Shown: positions 18,907 to 28,418, counted from the first letter of the stretch. The stretch: 64,000 nt of DNA from Pseudoalteromonas piscicida (GCF_002744175.1 NZ_NKHF01000040.1:27375-91374); one strand, 5' to 3'. Notes: generated by a model not told the origin, from the letters alone. Translations and numbers: made by a program.

Positions 18907-19560
18907 ATGCGTTTTCAAGCAGTTTTATTTGATTTTGATGGAACTTTAGTTGATTCAGAAGCACTCCACTACCAAAGCTGGATGGAAGTATTAGCTCCTT
19001 TCCATATTGATTACACCGAACATGAATTTTGTGACGAGTTTTCAGGTGTGCCGACGCTTGAGGCTGCCCGGATCCTTAAACAACGGCATCAGCTAACTAG
19101 CTCACCAAGTGCTTTATGTGAGCAGAAAAATCAAATCTTTGTTGCTAGTGCTGCTTCTGTATTTCCCCGCCTAATGCACTTTGCTTCAGAGGTGGTTGAG
19201 CAAACTGCTAAGCAATGTCCAATCGCGTTGGTAACTGGTAGCAGTAGAGCGGAAGCTATTCCTGTGTTGAAGCACTATAAGCTATATGCACTGTTCAGTG
19301 TTATCGTGTGCAAAGATGATGTGACAAAGCCAAAGCCCCATCCAGAGCCTTATTTGCAGGCGCTAAATGCACTTGAGGTAGCACCACACAACGCAGTAGC
19401 AATCGAAGATACATTCACAGGGTTAACGTCGGCTAAAGCTGCTGGATTAACAGCGCTTGCCGTGCCCAATACGCACTCCAAAAAGCAAGATTTAAACATT
19501 GCAGATCAAACTTTTACAGATCTAGAGAGCACATATACTTGGCTATTGGGGCAGAATTAA
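18907..19560 (+). CDS. HAD-superfamily phosphatase (beta-phosphoglucomutase-like)
   Basis: A 217-residue haloacid-dehalogenase hydrolase. Motif I is DFDGTLVDSE (nucleophile Asp at residue 9-11), motif II is ALVTGSS near 105, motif III Lys is in KDDVTKPKPHPEPY near 140, and motif IV is AIEDTFTGLTSAKAAG near 165. The helical cap after motif I places it with the YqaB/beta-phosphoglucomutase group, which dephosphorylate sugar phosphates. The start is set at the ATG at 18907, with AAGGGG six bases before it, rather than the GTG at 18901. Confidence 0.85.
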   Translation: MRFQAVLFDFDGTLVDSEALHYQSWMEVLAPFHIDYTEHEFCDEFSGVPTLEAARILKQRHQLTSSPSALCEQKNQIFVASAASVFPRLMHFASEVVEQTAKQCPIALVTGSSRAEAIPVLKHYKLYALFSVIVCKDDVTKPKPHPEPYLQALNALEVAPHNAVAIEDTFTGLTSAKAAGLTALAVPNTHSKKQDLNIADQTFTDLESTYTWLLGQN

Positions 19561-19713
19561 TAGCCCTTTGTTTGATTTTACAAATGCCAATTTTTGTGTA
19601 ACCTTTAGGTATTAAATATGTTAATTTTGTTTTAGTGTTAAATGCTCTAAGGTTGCTGTAAGCCAGTCTTTGTTCGAATCTTAGGTTTAGTATCCAATGC
19701 AAAGGACCATGCT

Positions 19714-20532
19714 ATGCGATATCTATCTATTTTTTTACTGCTATCTTTTCTGTTTTGCCCGCATTTATGTGCCAGCCAATTCGAGCACAAGGTTCAACTT
19801 GCCTCTGTGTTTGAAGGACAAGAAGATATTACCCAATATCTGGTGAGTGAGAAGTTTGATGGTGTACGTGCTATTTGGGACGGTACTCAACTGATCACAC
19901 GAGGCGGCCATGTTATTAATGCGCCAGCTTGGTTTACCGAGCGACTACCAAATGTCTGGCTAGATGGCGAGCTATGGGCCGGTTATAACAATTTTGCATT
20001 TGTGAGCGGTGTTGTCAGGCGCCATGCACCTAACGACGAGCATTGGCGACAAGTGACTTACTACGTGTTTGATGCTCCAAATGACACCATCAGCTTTGCT
20101 AAACGTTATGAGTTTTACCTTAGGTTACTAACAGGCAATGGCTTGGCTCACATAAAGCCAGTTAAGCAGCATGTTTTTACTTCCTACGATAAGCTAGATG
20201 AGTTTTATCAATCCGTGCTGGCGCGCGGAGGGGAGGGCGTGATACTGCATGCAAAAGAAGCCAAACATGAAAGTGGCCGAACGACGAATATTCTTAAATA
20301 CAAACCCTATTTAGATGATGAAGCGATTGTAGTGAAGCATTTACCCGGCAAAGGAAAGTATCAAGGAATGATGGGCTCGTTATTAGTAAGAGACGAGGAG
20401 GGCAATGAGTTTAGGGTTGGCTCCGGCTTTAGTGACGAACAAAGACTTTCTCCCCCCCGATTGGCAGTCAAATTACCTATCGCTATCAAGGATATACCAA
20501 GTATGGAAAACCTCGTTTTGCTCGCTTTTTAA
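19714..20532 (+). CDS. Exported ATP-dependent DNA ligase (LigE type)
   Basis: A 272-residue minimal ATP-dependent DNA ligase. After a clear signal peptide (LSIFLLLSFLFCPHLCA) comes the adenylation motif EKFDGVRA with catalytic Lys47, motif III LDGELWAG with Glu86, motif IV GGEGVILH, motif V ILKYKPYLDDEAIVV, and a small OB domain (KGKYQGMMGSLLVR, about residues 205-255). It has no zinc finger or DNA-binding insert. Periplasmic Lig E enzymes seal nicks and have been linked to natural competence and biofilm DNA. The main replicative ligase would be the NAD type elsewhere. The last residues are hydrophobic, possibly altered by the local AT-rich end. Confidence 0.88.
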   Translation: MRYLSIFLLLSFLFCPHLCASQFEHKVQLASVFEGQEDITQYLVSEKFDGVRAIWDGTQLITRGGHVINAPAWFTERLPNVWLDGELWAGYNNFAFVSGVVRRHAPNDEHWRQVTYYVFDAPNDTISFAKRYEFYLRLLTGNGLAHIKPVKQHVFTSYDKLDEFYQSVLARGGEGVILHAKEAKHESGRTTNILKYKPYLDDEAIVVKHLPGKGKYQGMMGSLLVRDEEGNEFRVGSGFSDEQRLSPPRLAVKLPIAIKDIPSMENLVLLAF

Positions 20533-20599
20533 GGGTTAGACCTAAACTGTAAAGATGAAGCGACTGCGCGGTAGCAATGTAGTGAGTAGAGCAAAGTGG

Positions 20600-20632
20600 T
20601 TTAAGATAGCGAGCAGTGCTCACTATCTTAAA
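20600..20632 (-). terminator. Terminator after efpL
   Basis: A 10-bp stem (TTTAAGATAG/CTATCTTAAA) continues as an inner GAGC/GCTC stem. It stands about 10 bp past the efpL stop on the minus strand. Confidence 0.65.
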
Positions 20633-20641
20633 AGTATAGGG

Positions 20642-21211
20642 TTATTCTGCACGGCCCATAAACTTAGATTCAGCGGTATTAATCTTAATTTTATCACCGC
20701 TTGAAATGTGCTCAGGAACTTGAACGACCAAGCCTGTTGTTAATGTTGCAGGCTTAGTTCTAGCACTTGCTGACGCGCCTTTAATTGAAGGTGAGGTGTC
20801 TTCAATCACCAGCTCTACACTTGAAGGCAGGTCGATAGAAACGGGCATACCCTGTACAACAACGACAGACAAGCCTTTAGTTGATTCATCAATAAATAGC
20901 AGCTGCTCTGCAATCGAGTCTTTATTTAGATGATAAGGTGTGTAGTCTTCTTCGTCCATAAATACGTATTCATCACCATCAACGTATGAGAGCATTGCAG
21001 GACGGCGATTAAGGTCTGCTAAAGTTAGCATCTCTTCCGCTTTGAAGGTTTCATCGACTTTAGAGTTATCCACGACATCGTACATACGCATACGATATAG
21101 GCTTCCACCAGCGCGGCCTTGTGGTACTGAACGCTCAATATCACGAACAATCATTACACGACCATTGTACTCGATCGCGGCATGTTTTTTTATTTCACTT
21201 GCCTTTGGCAT
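20642..21211 (-). CDS. efpL: Elongation factor P-like protein EfpL (YeiP)
   Basis: A 189-residue EF-P paralogue with three beta domains. The loop that faces the peptidyl-transferase centre reads [21 protein letters not shown] (about 26-46), which is the extended YeiP-type loop and lacks the modified lysine of canonical EF-P. The C-terminal domain carries the conserved [21 protein letters not shown]. EfpL relieves ribosome stalling at proline and related motifs. It is monocistronic. Canonical EF-P would have the KxGKG-type loop, so the assignment is firm. Confidence 0.92.
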   Translation of the reverse strand: MPKASEIKKHAAIEYNGRVMIVRDIERSVPQGRAGGSLYRMRMYDVVDNSKVDETFKAEEMLTLADLNRRPAMLSYVDGDEYVFMDEEDYTPYHLNKDSIAEQLLFIDESTKGLSVVVVQGMPVSIDLPSSVELVIEDTSPSIKGASASARTKPATLTTGLVVQVPEHISSGDKIKINTAESKFMGRAE

Positions 21212-21305
21212 AGCTTGATTCCTAATACAAATAAAGTTGGCACAATATAATCATTTTTCGGCATTTTGGCGAGCTGCAAAGTGCCTCAAATACCATATAA
21301 CACTT

Positions 21306-22616
21306 TCATCTCTGCGTATTTAATCCCAAAGTGCTGGTCAAACCAACGGTTAATATAATCATGACTTGGCTCGAGCTTGCGCAGCGCAAAATGTTCTCGC
21401 CTTTATCTGTGCCAAGCGCTTGACCACAATAATTTTGTTTCCATGTTAAGGTGAGGTCGTCCGCAAACTTGTCGGTTAACGCAGTAAATTGCTTTTCTGT
21501 GATCTCTGCGAGATTTAAAAACTCAGGATAGAGCGGTTCAATATCCAGCTGTTCAAAATCAGCTTGGTGTGCGCGCGTTTTGTTATGCTTACTATCACTG
21601 GCATTCCCCTTTATGTAGCGATGAGCTAAGCTTGCCTCGTAACTGACGTTAATATCAAATTTTTCGTCGTAAATGGTTACCGGGTAAGTAAATTCTCTTG
21701 TTACCTCAACACTATGTGTTTTATCAGCATCACTGGGATCTGGCCTTTCAACTTCTTGTTGATAGTGCTTACGTTGAATATATTGATTACTGGTACGGTA
21801 ATAATCTGCATCAGTGAATAGTGCCAATGAAAGCTGCTTGCTCCCTTCGCTATCAAACCATAGACTGTTATTAAAAGCCGCGTTCAGGCCTGAAATAAAT
21901 GCGCTATATTGCCCTCTAATCGAATTTCCATAGCGTAAGCTAATATCTGCTCTATCACGAATATTCATCGCGTAATAGCGGCTTTTGTCTTGTGCATCTA
22001 CGCGCAGACGCTTCGGGGTTTGCCATGCCAAGCAATATTTTTCAGTGAAGCTTTTGAGATAAAAGCGCTGGCCTTTTACCTGACTTGCGAGCTCTGTACA
22101 TTTTTGCTGAGCTTGTGTTTGCAAAGCATCATAGTGGGTGCTCATGGCACTGGCAAGTTGGGCATTCCCAATCAAATGGCGATAGTTATATTCAAACAGC
22201 TTGAACTTATCTGGGTAGGGAGTATTGGAGAGTGACTGGGCTTCATCTAGGAGCCACCGCCTTGCATAGTCTAACTCTTCCCTTTGCGTATTTGCCATTG
22301 CACCTGTGGGTTTCATTTGCCACTCAGCCTGGTTTTTGACAATTTCCTCAAGTCGAGTTGCGGCGGCCGTGTAGTTATTCGCTAGGCGTAACATGCGAAC
22401 ATCAATAAGGCCTTTATCTATTAGTTTATCTCGCGCAAGCGTTAAACCTTGTTTTGCCTCTAAATCTTCAGGGTCCTCAGCAAGGGCTTGTGAGTAATAC
22501 TCCGCAGCTTGACGGTACATGCCGGCTTCGTAAAGTTTATTGCCTTTATAAACTAATGATTTACAGCCACTGACAGCAGCCAGTATTGCAATGATGATGG
22601 CAGTTTTCTTGATCAT
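21306..22616 (-). CDS. TPR-containing lipoprotein, unknown function
   Basis: A 436-residue protein with a lipoprotein signal (MIKKTAIIIAILAAVSGC, lipid Cys18) at the ATG at 22616; the frame is open eight codons further upstream. Residues about 22-60 form one tetratricopeptide repeat (GNKLYEAGMYRQAAEYYSQALAEDPED). The rest is mixed alpha/beta with no catalytic motif recognised. It is likely anchored to the outer membrane or inner membrane on the periplasmic face. It stands alone between efpL and the antitoxin relic. Function cannot be assigned. Confidence 0.75.
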   Translation of the reverse strand: MIKKTAIIIAILAAVSGCKSLVYKGNKLYEAGMYRQAAEYYSQALAEDPEDLEAKQGLTLARDKLIDKGLIDVRMLRLANNYTAAATRLEEIVKNQAEWQMKPTGAMANTQREELDYARRWLLDEAQSLSNTPYPDKFKLFEYNYRHLIGNAQLASAMSTHYDALQTQAQQKCTELASQVKGQRFYLKSFTEKYCLAWQTPKRLRVDAQDKSRYYAMNIRDRADISLRYGNSIRGQYSAFISGLNAAFNNSLWFDSEGSKQLSLALFTDADYYRTSNQYIQRKHYQQEVERPDPSDADKTHSVEVTREFTYPVTIYDEKFDINVSYEASLAHRYIKGNASDSKHNKTRAHQADFEQLDIEPLYPEFLNLAEITEKQFTALTDKFADDLTLTWKQNYCGQALGTDKGENILRCASSSQVMIILTVGLTSTLGLNTQR

Positions 22617-22835
22617 AGTGTCATTCCATTCAGCGCACAAAGTTCCATAAGCACAGTGATTTTTGTTGGTCTTTACTTGGTTGGAATACAGTCACACCTG
22701 TCCCCAACTTCTAACTGGTTTATAATACAGGGTTCTGGTGAAATCTACACCACTGAATTGTTAAGATTTTGTTTTGATGGCGCTGAATTTTGATGGTGAA
22801 AATGAATATTACACCAGTCAAGGTAGGGGGGATTT

Positions 22836-23010
22836 TATAGGTCATCAATATTGACCGGAATACCTACTTCAGATCCACGTCCTTTAACAACGGCTATAAG
22901 TTCAAGAGCTTCTAATCTGTCGAACATCATTTCGTACACTTCGGCAGGTCGCAATAAAATGCTGGCTCATTTCGGTTTAGTACAGCAATAACTGGTTGGC
23001 AGTGTTTTTG
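22836..23010 (-). pseudogene. Decayed Phd/YefM-type antitoxin remnant
   Basis: On the minus strand, PVIAVLNRNEPAFY is readable at about 22995-22950. After a frame change it continues as PAEVYEMMFDRLEALELIAVV, then GIPVNIDDL and a stop near 22836. This is the order of the C-terminal half of Phd/YefM antitoxins, in which a VLNRNEPAFYxxxPxxYE core is followed by a Leu/Glu-rich helix. The N-terminal DNA-binding part is not recoverable and no toxin gene adjoins. The frameshift and missing start mark it as non-functional. It occupies most of the 450-bp gap between the lipoprotein and yghU-type genes. Confidence 0.5.
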
Positions 23011-23092
23011 TTGGCAAGGTAGTCAGGTTTGACCAAGTGGTGGTTAGTCAAACCTGAAAGGTAACGCTTAGGCCTGTTTAAAGAAGGCGAGG

Positions 23093-23965
23093 TTACTGAT
23101 TTAGTTTGTCTTGGGTTTTAGTATCAAAGTCGCTGGCATCGTGTCTTTCATGCAGCTGCTCATGAGGTTCGCCCCACGTCCGATTAACCATTTTTCCGCG
23201 TTTTACTGCCTCTCTTGAGGCGATGAGTCCTGCCCAGCGGATCACGTGTTCATAGCCGTTAACGTCTAAGAACTCAGCGGCATCATATAGGTGGCCTTGC
23301 GCGAGTACTCCATACCAAGGCCAGATAGCTATGTCTGCGATGGTGTATTCATCACCACAGATATATTGTCTGGTGGCTAAGTGTTGATTGAGCAAGTCTA
23401 ACTGACGTTTCACTTCCATAGTGTAGCGGTTAATGGGGTATTCGTAATGTTCAGGTGCATAGGCATAGAAATGGCCAAACCCACCCCCTAGCAAGGGAGC
23501 TGCACCCATTTGCCAAAATAACCAATTGAGGCACTCCGTGCGTTTTGTGGGATCCTGAGGAATGAATTTTTGGAACTTTTCAGCCAAATAAAGCAAGATT
23601 GAGCCTGACTCAAATACTTTGGTTGGCTCATTAGTGCTGGTATCGAGTAGAGCTGGGATCTTTGAGTTCGGGTTTAGTGCAACAAACCCAGAGCTAAATT
23701 GCTCGCCTTCCATAATATCAATTAAAAAAGCATCGTATTCGGCATCTTTTATGCCAGCAGCAAGCAATTCTTCTAGTAAAACTGTCACTTTCACACCGTT
23801 GGGGGTGGCTAGGGAGTAGAGTTGTAGGGGGTGTTTGCCTTGCGGTAGGGACTTTTCGAATCTTGCGCCTGCGGTCGGGCGGTTAATGTTTGCGAATTTA
23901 CTGCCATCGCCACTTTGCCACGGCCATTGCCATACTTTAGGTGGGGTATAACCCGATGTACTCAT
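23093..23965 (-). CDS. yghU: Glutathione S-transferase-like disulfide oxidoreductase YghU
   Basis: A 290-residue Nu-class glutathione transferase. The N-terminal extension (YTPPKVWQWP) precedes the thioredoxin-like domain (HPLQLYSLATPNGVKVTVLLEEL, about 42-64, with the TPNG loop that binds glutathione). SKIPALLD is the cis-Pro site and FESGSILLYLAEKF the second glutathione contact. A helical C-terminal domain follows. E. coli YghU and YfcG bind two glutathiones and reduce disulfides rather than act as classical transferases. The gene is monocistronic, with about 160 bp to the protease gene. Confidence 0.9.
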   Translation of the reverse strand: MSTSGYTPPKVWQWPWQSGDGSKFANINRPTAGARFEKSLPQGKHPLQLYSLATPNGVKVTVLLEELLAAGIKDAEYDAFLIDIMEGEQFSSGFVALNPNSKIPALLDTSTNEPTKVFESGSILLYLAEKFQKFIPQDPTKRTECLNWLFWQMGAAPLLGGGFGHFYAYAPEHYEYPINRYTMEVKRQLDLLNQHLATRQYICGDEYTIADIAIWPWYGVLAQGHLYDAAEFLDVNGYEHVIRWAGLIASREAVKRGKMVNRTWGEPHEQLHERHDASDFDTKTQDKLNQ

Positions 23966-24087
23966 TTCATTAACTCCTTCTGTGACTGTCCTATTTCATT
24001 ATAGAGGCTTGAAGTGAAATGGAAATGAACAAGCCAATTTTGTGAACCGCTTTGATGAAATACAACATGTGATAAGTTTGGCGGGAT

Positions 24088-24117
24088 AAAAAAATGCCGA
24101 TCAAAAGACCGGCATTA
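24088..24117 (-). terminator. Terminator of the subtilase gene
   Basis: Minus strand: AATGCCGGTC/GATCGGCATT stem with one mismatch, a TTTT loop and a following run of seven T. It lies about 20 bp past the protease stop. Confidence 0.85.
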
Positions 24118-24133
24118 TTGAATTGGTTGGGAG

Positions 24134-25972
24134 TTAAAACACCACAGTTTGAGTCGTTGAACAGGCTGCTGTACTGCCTTGCTCACATACTTGATAGCCG
24201 TAAGTACCGCCACCTTTAACACTGATGCTGTCTGTGTGGCTATTATCGTTGCTAGTTGTGACAATTTTACTACCATTGCGATAAATATCGACCTGAGACG
24301 TACTCGCACCGTTCCAGCTTAGGTCTACATAGCTGCTGCCTTTTTGCTTATAGCCTGAAGCTGAAAGCTCAACGCTTGCCGTGTTATCACCGTCACCTGA
24401 ACCTGTACCACCGCCAGCACAACCGTTAGCAGTTAAGTAAGCACTTGCGTCTGCTGCTTTTACAATACCGTAACCAAAATACACATCTTTACCCGCCGCA
24501 CCAGCATCTGCCGCTGTCGCTTTTAAAGCGCTACGGATTTCTTCACCAGTACACTCTGGGTGGTTAGACCAAACGAGTGCAGCAAGGCCAGCAACTGCAG
24601 GTGTTGCCATAGATGTACCGCTCATTAAACCGTAGTCGCTAGTGCCAATGCTGATATTTGCTGTTGTTGCAGCCATCAGTGCGCTGCGATCTTCAAATGC
24701 AGCACCTACAGCTGGAATTGACGTGCTGTTAGTATCGCCAAGCGTGCCATAGAGCATACCTGCTTCATTATTGATGATAATCGCGCCGATCCCGCCTGAC
24801 GCCTCACAGTTTGCTACTTTGTCGTGGAATGAAATATTACCACGGTCGATTAAACATACCTTACCACCTGCTGCGCCATCAGTAGCTTCAGCTGTGCCCA
24901 TAAAGTAAAGTGAGCCAGAAGCATCGCCGCTGTTTTCCATTGCTGAACTTGCAAACGCTACACCGTCAGCAGTCATACTCGACGCTGTTGCCATATCGGC
25001 TGGATAAGTCGACAGGGTATCAACACCACCAGCAGTGACTTCTACGCAAATGTGTTCGTCGTTAGTAGCGCGTTTACCGCGACCAGAAGTACAGCTTGGA
25101 TACTGAGAGAAGTCTGCAATTTGATTGTCGGCATCGTTAGCACCGATCATCATAACCGATGGGTATCCTGCAGGGTATGAGCGGACATCATTGCCATCGT
25201 TACCTGCGGCTGCAACGACAAGACCACCTGCATTACGGAAGTTTTCGAATGCATTTGATTCTGTATTATTTGAGCCGCCGCCGCCCAAACTCATATTGAT
25301 AATGTTTGCACCCGCTTGCGAACATAAGTTTGCTGCGTGGGCCAGATCAGAAGAGTAACCCCAACCTTCTGCGTTAAATACTTTAATGATATGCATTGGT
25401 ACGCCAGGTGCCATACCAATAACGCCTAGATTGTTGTCAGCAGCACCGATAGTACCAGCTACGTGGGTGCCGTGTGGACCGCCGTTTTCATACCAGTTGC
25501 CTGTGCCGCTGTCATTGTCACCTGTGATATTACCCCAGATAAAGTCAGGGTTGGATTGGTCGAGACCCGAATCAATAACACAGACTTTCATACCCGCATT
25601 TGCATCAAAAGTAAGTTGATCAGCCTGTGATTGGTATACAGCATAAGGCGTTAGTTGCTGCTGCATCGGGTTACCAGCATCATCATTGTAGATACTCATT
25701 GGATAACGCTTTTGATCAGCTTCAATCAGTTTGATGTGTGGGTTATTTAATAGTCCCTTTACTTGGCTTAGATCTTTACCACTGAAAGTTGCAGCAAAAA
25801 AACCTTCTCCATCAACGTGTAGCTCTGCACCTAGTTTTTTCGCGAGTGCTTTTACAACGCCTTTTTTCGAATTATCGACCTGAATAATGTATCTATCGTC
25901 AGATGCTTGTGCCTGTGTCATAGCGCAAGCGCCAGCGATAAGTAGTGCCCCAGTTAACTTGTTTAATTTCAT
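24134..25972 (-). CDS. Secreted subtilisin-family serine protease with PA insert
   Basis: A 612-residue S8 protease. It has a signal peptide (1-23), an I9-type propeptide (about 26-90, RYIIQVDNSKKG), and a catalytic domain with Asp134 (CVIDSGLD), His167 (PHGTHVAG), Asn258 (AAAGNDG) and Ser454 (SGTSMATP). A protease-associated (PA) domain is inserted between Asn258 and Ser454, at about 330-445. After an acidic Gly/Ser linker near 518 comes a C-terminal Ig/FnIII-like domain (SYVDLSWNG ... IYRNGSK). Marine Pseudoalteromonas export such enzymes to degrade protein; the tail probably aids secretion or substrate binding. All catalytic residues are intact. It is monocistronic. Confidence 0.93.
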   Translation of the reverse strand: MKLNKLTGALLIAGACAMTQAQASDDRYIIQVDNSKKGVVKALAKKLGAELHVDGEGFFAATFSGKDLSQVKGLLNNPHIKLIEADQKRYPMSIYNDDAGNPMQQQLTPYAVYQSQADQLTFDANAGMKVCVIDSGLDQSNPDFIWGNITGDNDSGTGNWYENGGPHGTHVAGTIGAADNNLGVIGMAPGVPMHIIKVFNAEGWGYSSDLAHAANLCSQAGANIINMSLGGGGSNNTESNAFENFRNAGGLVVAAAGNDGNDVRSYPAGYPSVMMIGANDADNQIADFSQYPSCTSGRGKRATNDEHICVEVTAGGVDTLSTYPADMATASSMTADGVAFASSAMENSGDASGSLYFMGTAEATDGAAGGKVCLIDRGNISFHDKVANCEASGGIGAIIINNEAGMLYGTLGDTNSTSIPAVGAAFEDRSALMAATTANISIGTSDYGLMSGTSMATPAVAGLAALVWSNHPECTGEEIRSALKATAADAGAAGKDVYFGYGIVKAADASAYLTANGCAGGGTGSGDGDNTASVELSASGYKQKGSSYVDLSWNGASTSQVDIYRNGSKIVTTSNDNSHTDSISVKGGGTYGYQVCEQGSTAACSTTQTVVF

Positions 25973-26122
25973 TATTATTTTCTCGGTTACATTGCGTGAA
26001 TATTGTTGTTAATTAATTATAACAACTTCTTAACGGTGGTTAGCATATAACCAATAACAGGAACTCGTAAAGGGTAAATTATGCAGTTTTATGGAATTGA
26101 TAAGAATATTTAATTACTTTGA

Positions 26123-26164
26123 TATAATGTATGGTTATGACGAGACGTCTAACCATACATTATA
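26123..26164 (-). terminator. Long hairpin downstream of the Bcr/CflA gene
   Basis: A 15-bp perfect stem (TATAATGTATGGTTA and its complement), a one-base bulge and a GACG/CGTC tip lie about 50 bp past the stop of the minus-strand exporter gene and upstream of the protease gene. It may be a terminator or an operator for the protease. Confidence 0.55.
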
Positions 26165-26213
26165 GTTATTATAAGGGGAACTGTACTGATAATAGCTTTT
26201 ATATCAATTGCTA

Positions 26214-27392
26214 TTAAGTGGCGCTATGGAGCTGGTGGCGGTGTTTAGTCGCCAGTAGCAATAGGAAAGGAAGCGCAAGTAAAAGGTGTAAAGCAAGTTG
26301 AATGGGCGCATCCAGTGCCAATGGCTGGCTTATAGTTGCAAGGAGCCCAGCGCCACTCATTTGTAATACTCCTATCAATGCTGAAGCCGTACCTGCTTGC
26401 TTGGCAAATCCACTAAGCGCTTTTCCCGCTGCTGCACCTATCGTAAATGCAAAGCCGATTGATGCCATATACATAGGCAATACAAAGTGCGCTATTTCGG
26501 TTTGTGGCAGCGCCAACAGAAGAAAACCGCTCACACTGAAAACGCTTAAGCCAAAGGTGAGGGACTTTTGACTATTACGCTTGATGAAATGCGGAGCAAT
26601 AAAGCTTGCTGCAATGCTTAGTATTGCATTGCCAGTAAACCAAAAGGTAAAGTCAGACACGCTGCCACCCATTTTTGCCATGATCCACCCTGGAGCTGAG
26701 ATCACGAATACGAGCATGGCGGCCATACCTAGCATGGTGAGGATCGCATTATATACAAAGGTGCCACTGCTTAGCATAGGTGTAAAACGTCTCAGGTCGA
26801 GAATGTGGCCACTGTAATGGGTGTCCTCTGGGCGAGTTTCTTTATACAGTAAGGTGACGAGCAGCAATCCAACCAAAGCAAACCCAGATAAAAAGCTAAA
26901 GTTACTTTGCCAGCCAAATTCTAACGTTAACCAAGCACCAAGTATGGGAGCCAGTGCGGGAATAAAGCACACAATACCATTGAGGTAGGTGATCATTTGT
27001 CCACTGCCTTTGTGACCAAAACTGTCTCTGACAATGGCAAATGCACTAACAAATGTGGCACATGCCCCTAAGCCCTGTAAAACACGCGCTACCATCATTA
27101 ACGACCATGTTGATACTAAGCTTGCCATGACAGCACCCACCGCAAATAAACCAATCCCAATAAGTGCGATGGGTTTTCTTCCGTATTTATCCGCAAGCGG
27201 ACCTGCTATCAGCTGTCCAAGACCTACAGCCAACATATAAATACTGACGGTTTGTTGAATGTGACTTTCTGACACCTGCAGACTATTTTGCATCTCCACA
27301 AAAGCAGGCAAATAGAGGTCGATACCCAAAGGGCAAAAAATCACGAGTAAAGCGAGAATAAAAATCAAGGCTTTTGGGGTTGGTTCAGTCAT
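26214..27392 (-). CDS. Bcr/CflA family drug-resistance MFS transporter
   Basis: A 392-residue major-facilitator transporter with twelve membrane segments. The N-terminus PLGIDLYLPAFVEMQ is characteristic of the Bcr/CflA (DHA1) group, followed by motif A GPLADKYGRKPIALIG (about 65-80) and the motif C-like region GACATFVSAFAIVRD. Family members export bicyclomycin, chloramphenicol, sulfonamides or dipeptides using the proton gradient. The substrate is not predictable. The gene is alone; a divergent DUF4442 gene begins 150 bp upstream. Confidence 0.9.
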   Translation of the reverse strand: MTEPTPKALIFILALLVIFCPLGIDLYLPAFVEMQNSLQVSESHIQQTVSIYMLAVGLGQLIAGPLADKYGRKPIALIGIGLFAVGAVMASLVSTWSLMMVARVLQGLGACATFVSAFAIVRDSFGHKGSGQMITYLNGIVCFIPALAPILGAWLTLEFGWQSNFSFLSGFALVGLLLVTLLYKETRPEDTHYSGHILDLRRFTPMLSSGTFVYNAILTMLGMAAMLVFVISAPGWIMAKMGGSVSDFTFWFTGNAILSIAASFIAPHFIKRNSQKSLTFGLSVFSVSGFLLLALPQTEIAHFVLPMYMASIGFAFTIGAAAGKALSGFAKQAGTASALIGVLQMSGAGLLATISQPLALDAPIQLALHLLLALPFLLLLATKHRHQLHSAT

Positions 27393-27546
27393 GGTGTCTC
27401 CTTTTGGTCGCTATTGTATTGCGGAGAATTTGAAAAGACAGGACAAAGCGCCGATTTAGCGAATTTTTAAGATATTTTATTTCGGTTCGATCTTCGGAGG
27501 TTGATTAACTGGTCAGATGTGTTAATTTTAAGCAAAATAATTAGTG

Positions 27547-28026
27547 ATGAAATCTATGTCTGCACCACTTTTAAAAATTTATAAAAGGATGAGTTGGTTG
27601 CCCTTTGGCAAATGGATGTTTAGTAAAGCGGTATGCCGTAAGGCGCCATATTTTGGCACCATTAAACCTAAGATCACTCAGTTACAGCCAGGAGTATGTA
27701 GAGCGAGTATCAAAAACCGCAAAGCAATTCATAACCATATTGGTACTGTCCATGCTATCGCGCAGTGTAATCTCGCGGAGTTGTGCGCTGGGGTGATGAC
27801 GGATGCGACCATCAATCATAAAACCCACCGCTGGATCCCTAAAGGCATGTCAGTGCAGTATCTCGCAAAGGCCGAAACAGACTTACATGCCGTGGCTAAA
27901 ATTGAATACCCTCGAACTTGGCAGGACAAAGAGGAACTAGTCGTTCCTGTCGAGGTGTTTAATAATGTAGGTGAGAAGGTATTTCACGCCGATATTAATA
28001 TGTATATCAGTGCAAAAAAACCTTAA
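27547..28026 (+). CDS. DUF4442 hotdog-fold protein
   Basis: A protein of about 159 residues from the ATG at 27547; an ATG three codons later is equally possible, as no clear ribosome site is seen. The sequence KNRKAIHNHIGTVHAIAQCNLAELCAG matches the hotdog thioesterase-like core (N-H-x-G-T-V-H-A-x-A), and MSVQYLAKAETDLHAVAKI is the following strand pair. DUF4442 proteins are related to YiiD and acyl-CoA thioesterases, but lack proof of activity. It is convergent with bactofilin and its stop overlaps that gene's stop by 4 nt. Confidence 0.82.
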   Translation: MKSMSAPLLKIYKRMSWLPFGKWMFSKAVCRKAPYFGTIKPKITQLQPGVCRASIKNRKAIHNHIGTVHAIAQCNLAELCAGVMTDATINHKTHRWIPKGMSVQYLAKAETDLHAVAKIEYPRTWQDKEELVVPVEVFNNVGEKVFHADINMYISAKKP

Positions 28027-28418
28027 CTACTTTTGGTTTGCTCAGCTGAGGAGTCAATTGACGTGACGTTATTGGCTCTTTCATTGCGGTGAGTAAGTTT
28101 GCCATCAACATGGGCACCTGCTTCGATGGTCAGTGTTTCATGTTCTATGTTGCCAAAGACCTGTGCGTTTGGTAGCAGTGTTACTTGGCTTGCATCGATA
28201 TCGCCCTCTACCTTTCCAAGTACTGTCAGGTCAGTCGCCTTAATATTACCGACTACTAAGCCTGTTGAGCCGATGATGAGCTTTTCTATTTTGAGGTTAC
28301 CATGCACTGTACCATCAAGTTGAAGCTCGCCTTCACACTCTATGTCTCCGTTGACTTTGGTACTTTGTGCAATAATTGCAGGAATGTTATTACGCTGACT
28401 TTTAAATGAGTTAAACAC
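28023..28418 (-). CDS. Bactofilin (polymer-forming cytoskeletal protein)
   Basis: A 131-residue DUF583 protein. The core (IIAQSTKVNGDIECEGELQLDGTVHGNLKIEKLIIG, then VVGNIKATDLTVLGKVEGDID...) is a run of short beta-helix rungs with repeated G-x-I/V spacing. Bactofilins form filaments that recruit peptidoglycan enzymes. The start is placed at the GTG at 28418, with GAGG five bases before it, giving MFNSFKSQRNN; the frame is open ten codons further. It follows the M23 peptidase gene by about 37 bp on the same strand. This pairing is the classic bactofilin-LmdC type arrangement in which the peptidase is positioned by the filament. Confidence 0.9.
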   Translation of the reverse strand: MFNSFKSQRNNIPAIIAQSTKVNGDIECEGELQLDGTVHGNLKIEKLIIGSTGLVVGNIKATDLTVLGKVEGDIDASQVTLLPNAQVFGNIEHETLTIEAGAHVDGKLTHRNERANNVTSIDSSAEQTKSS

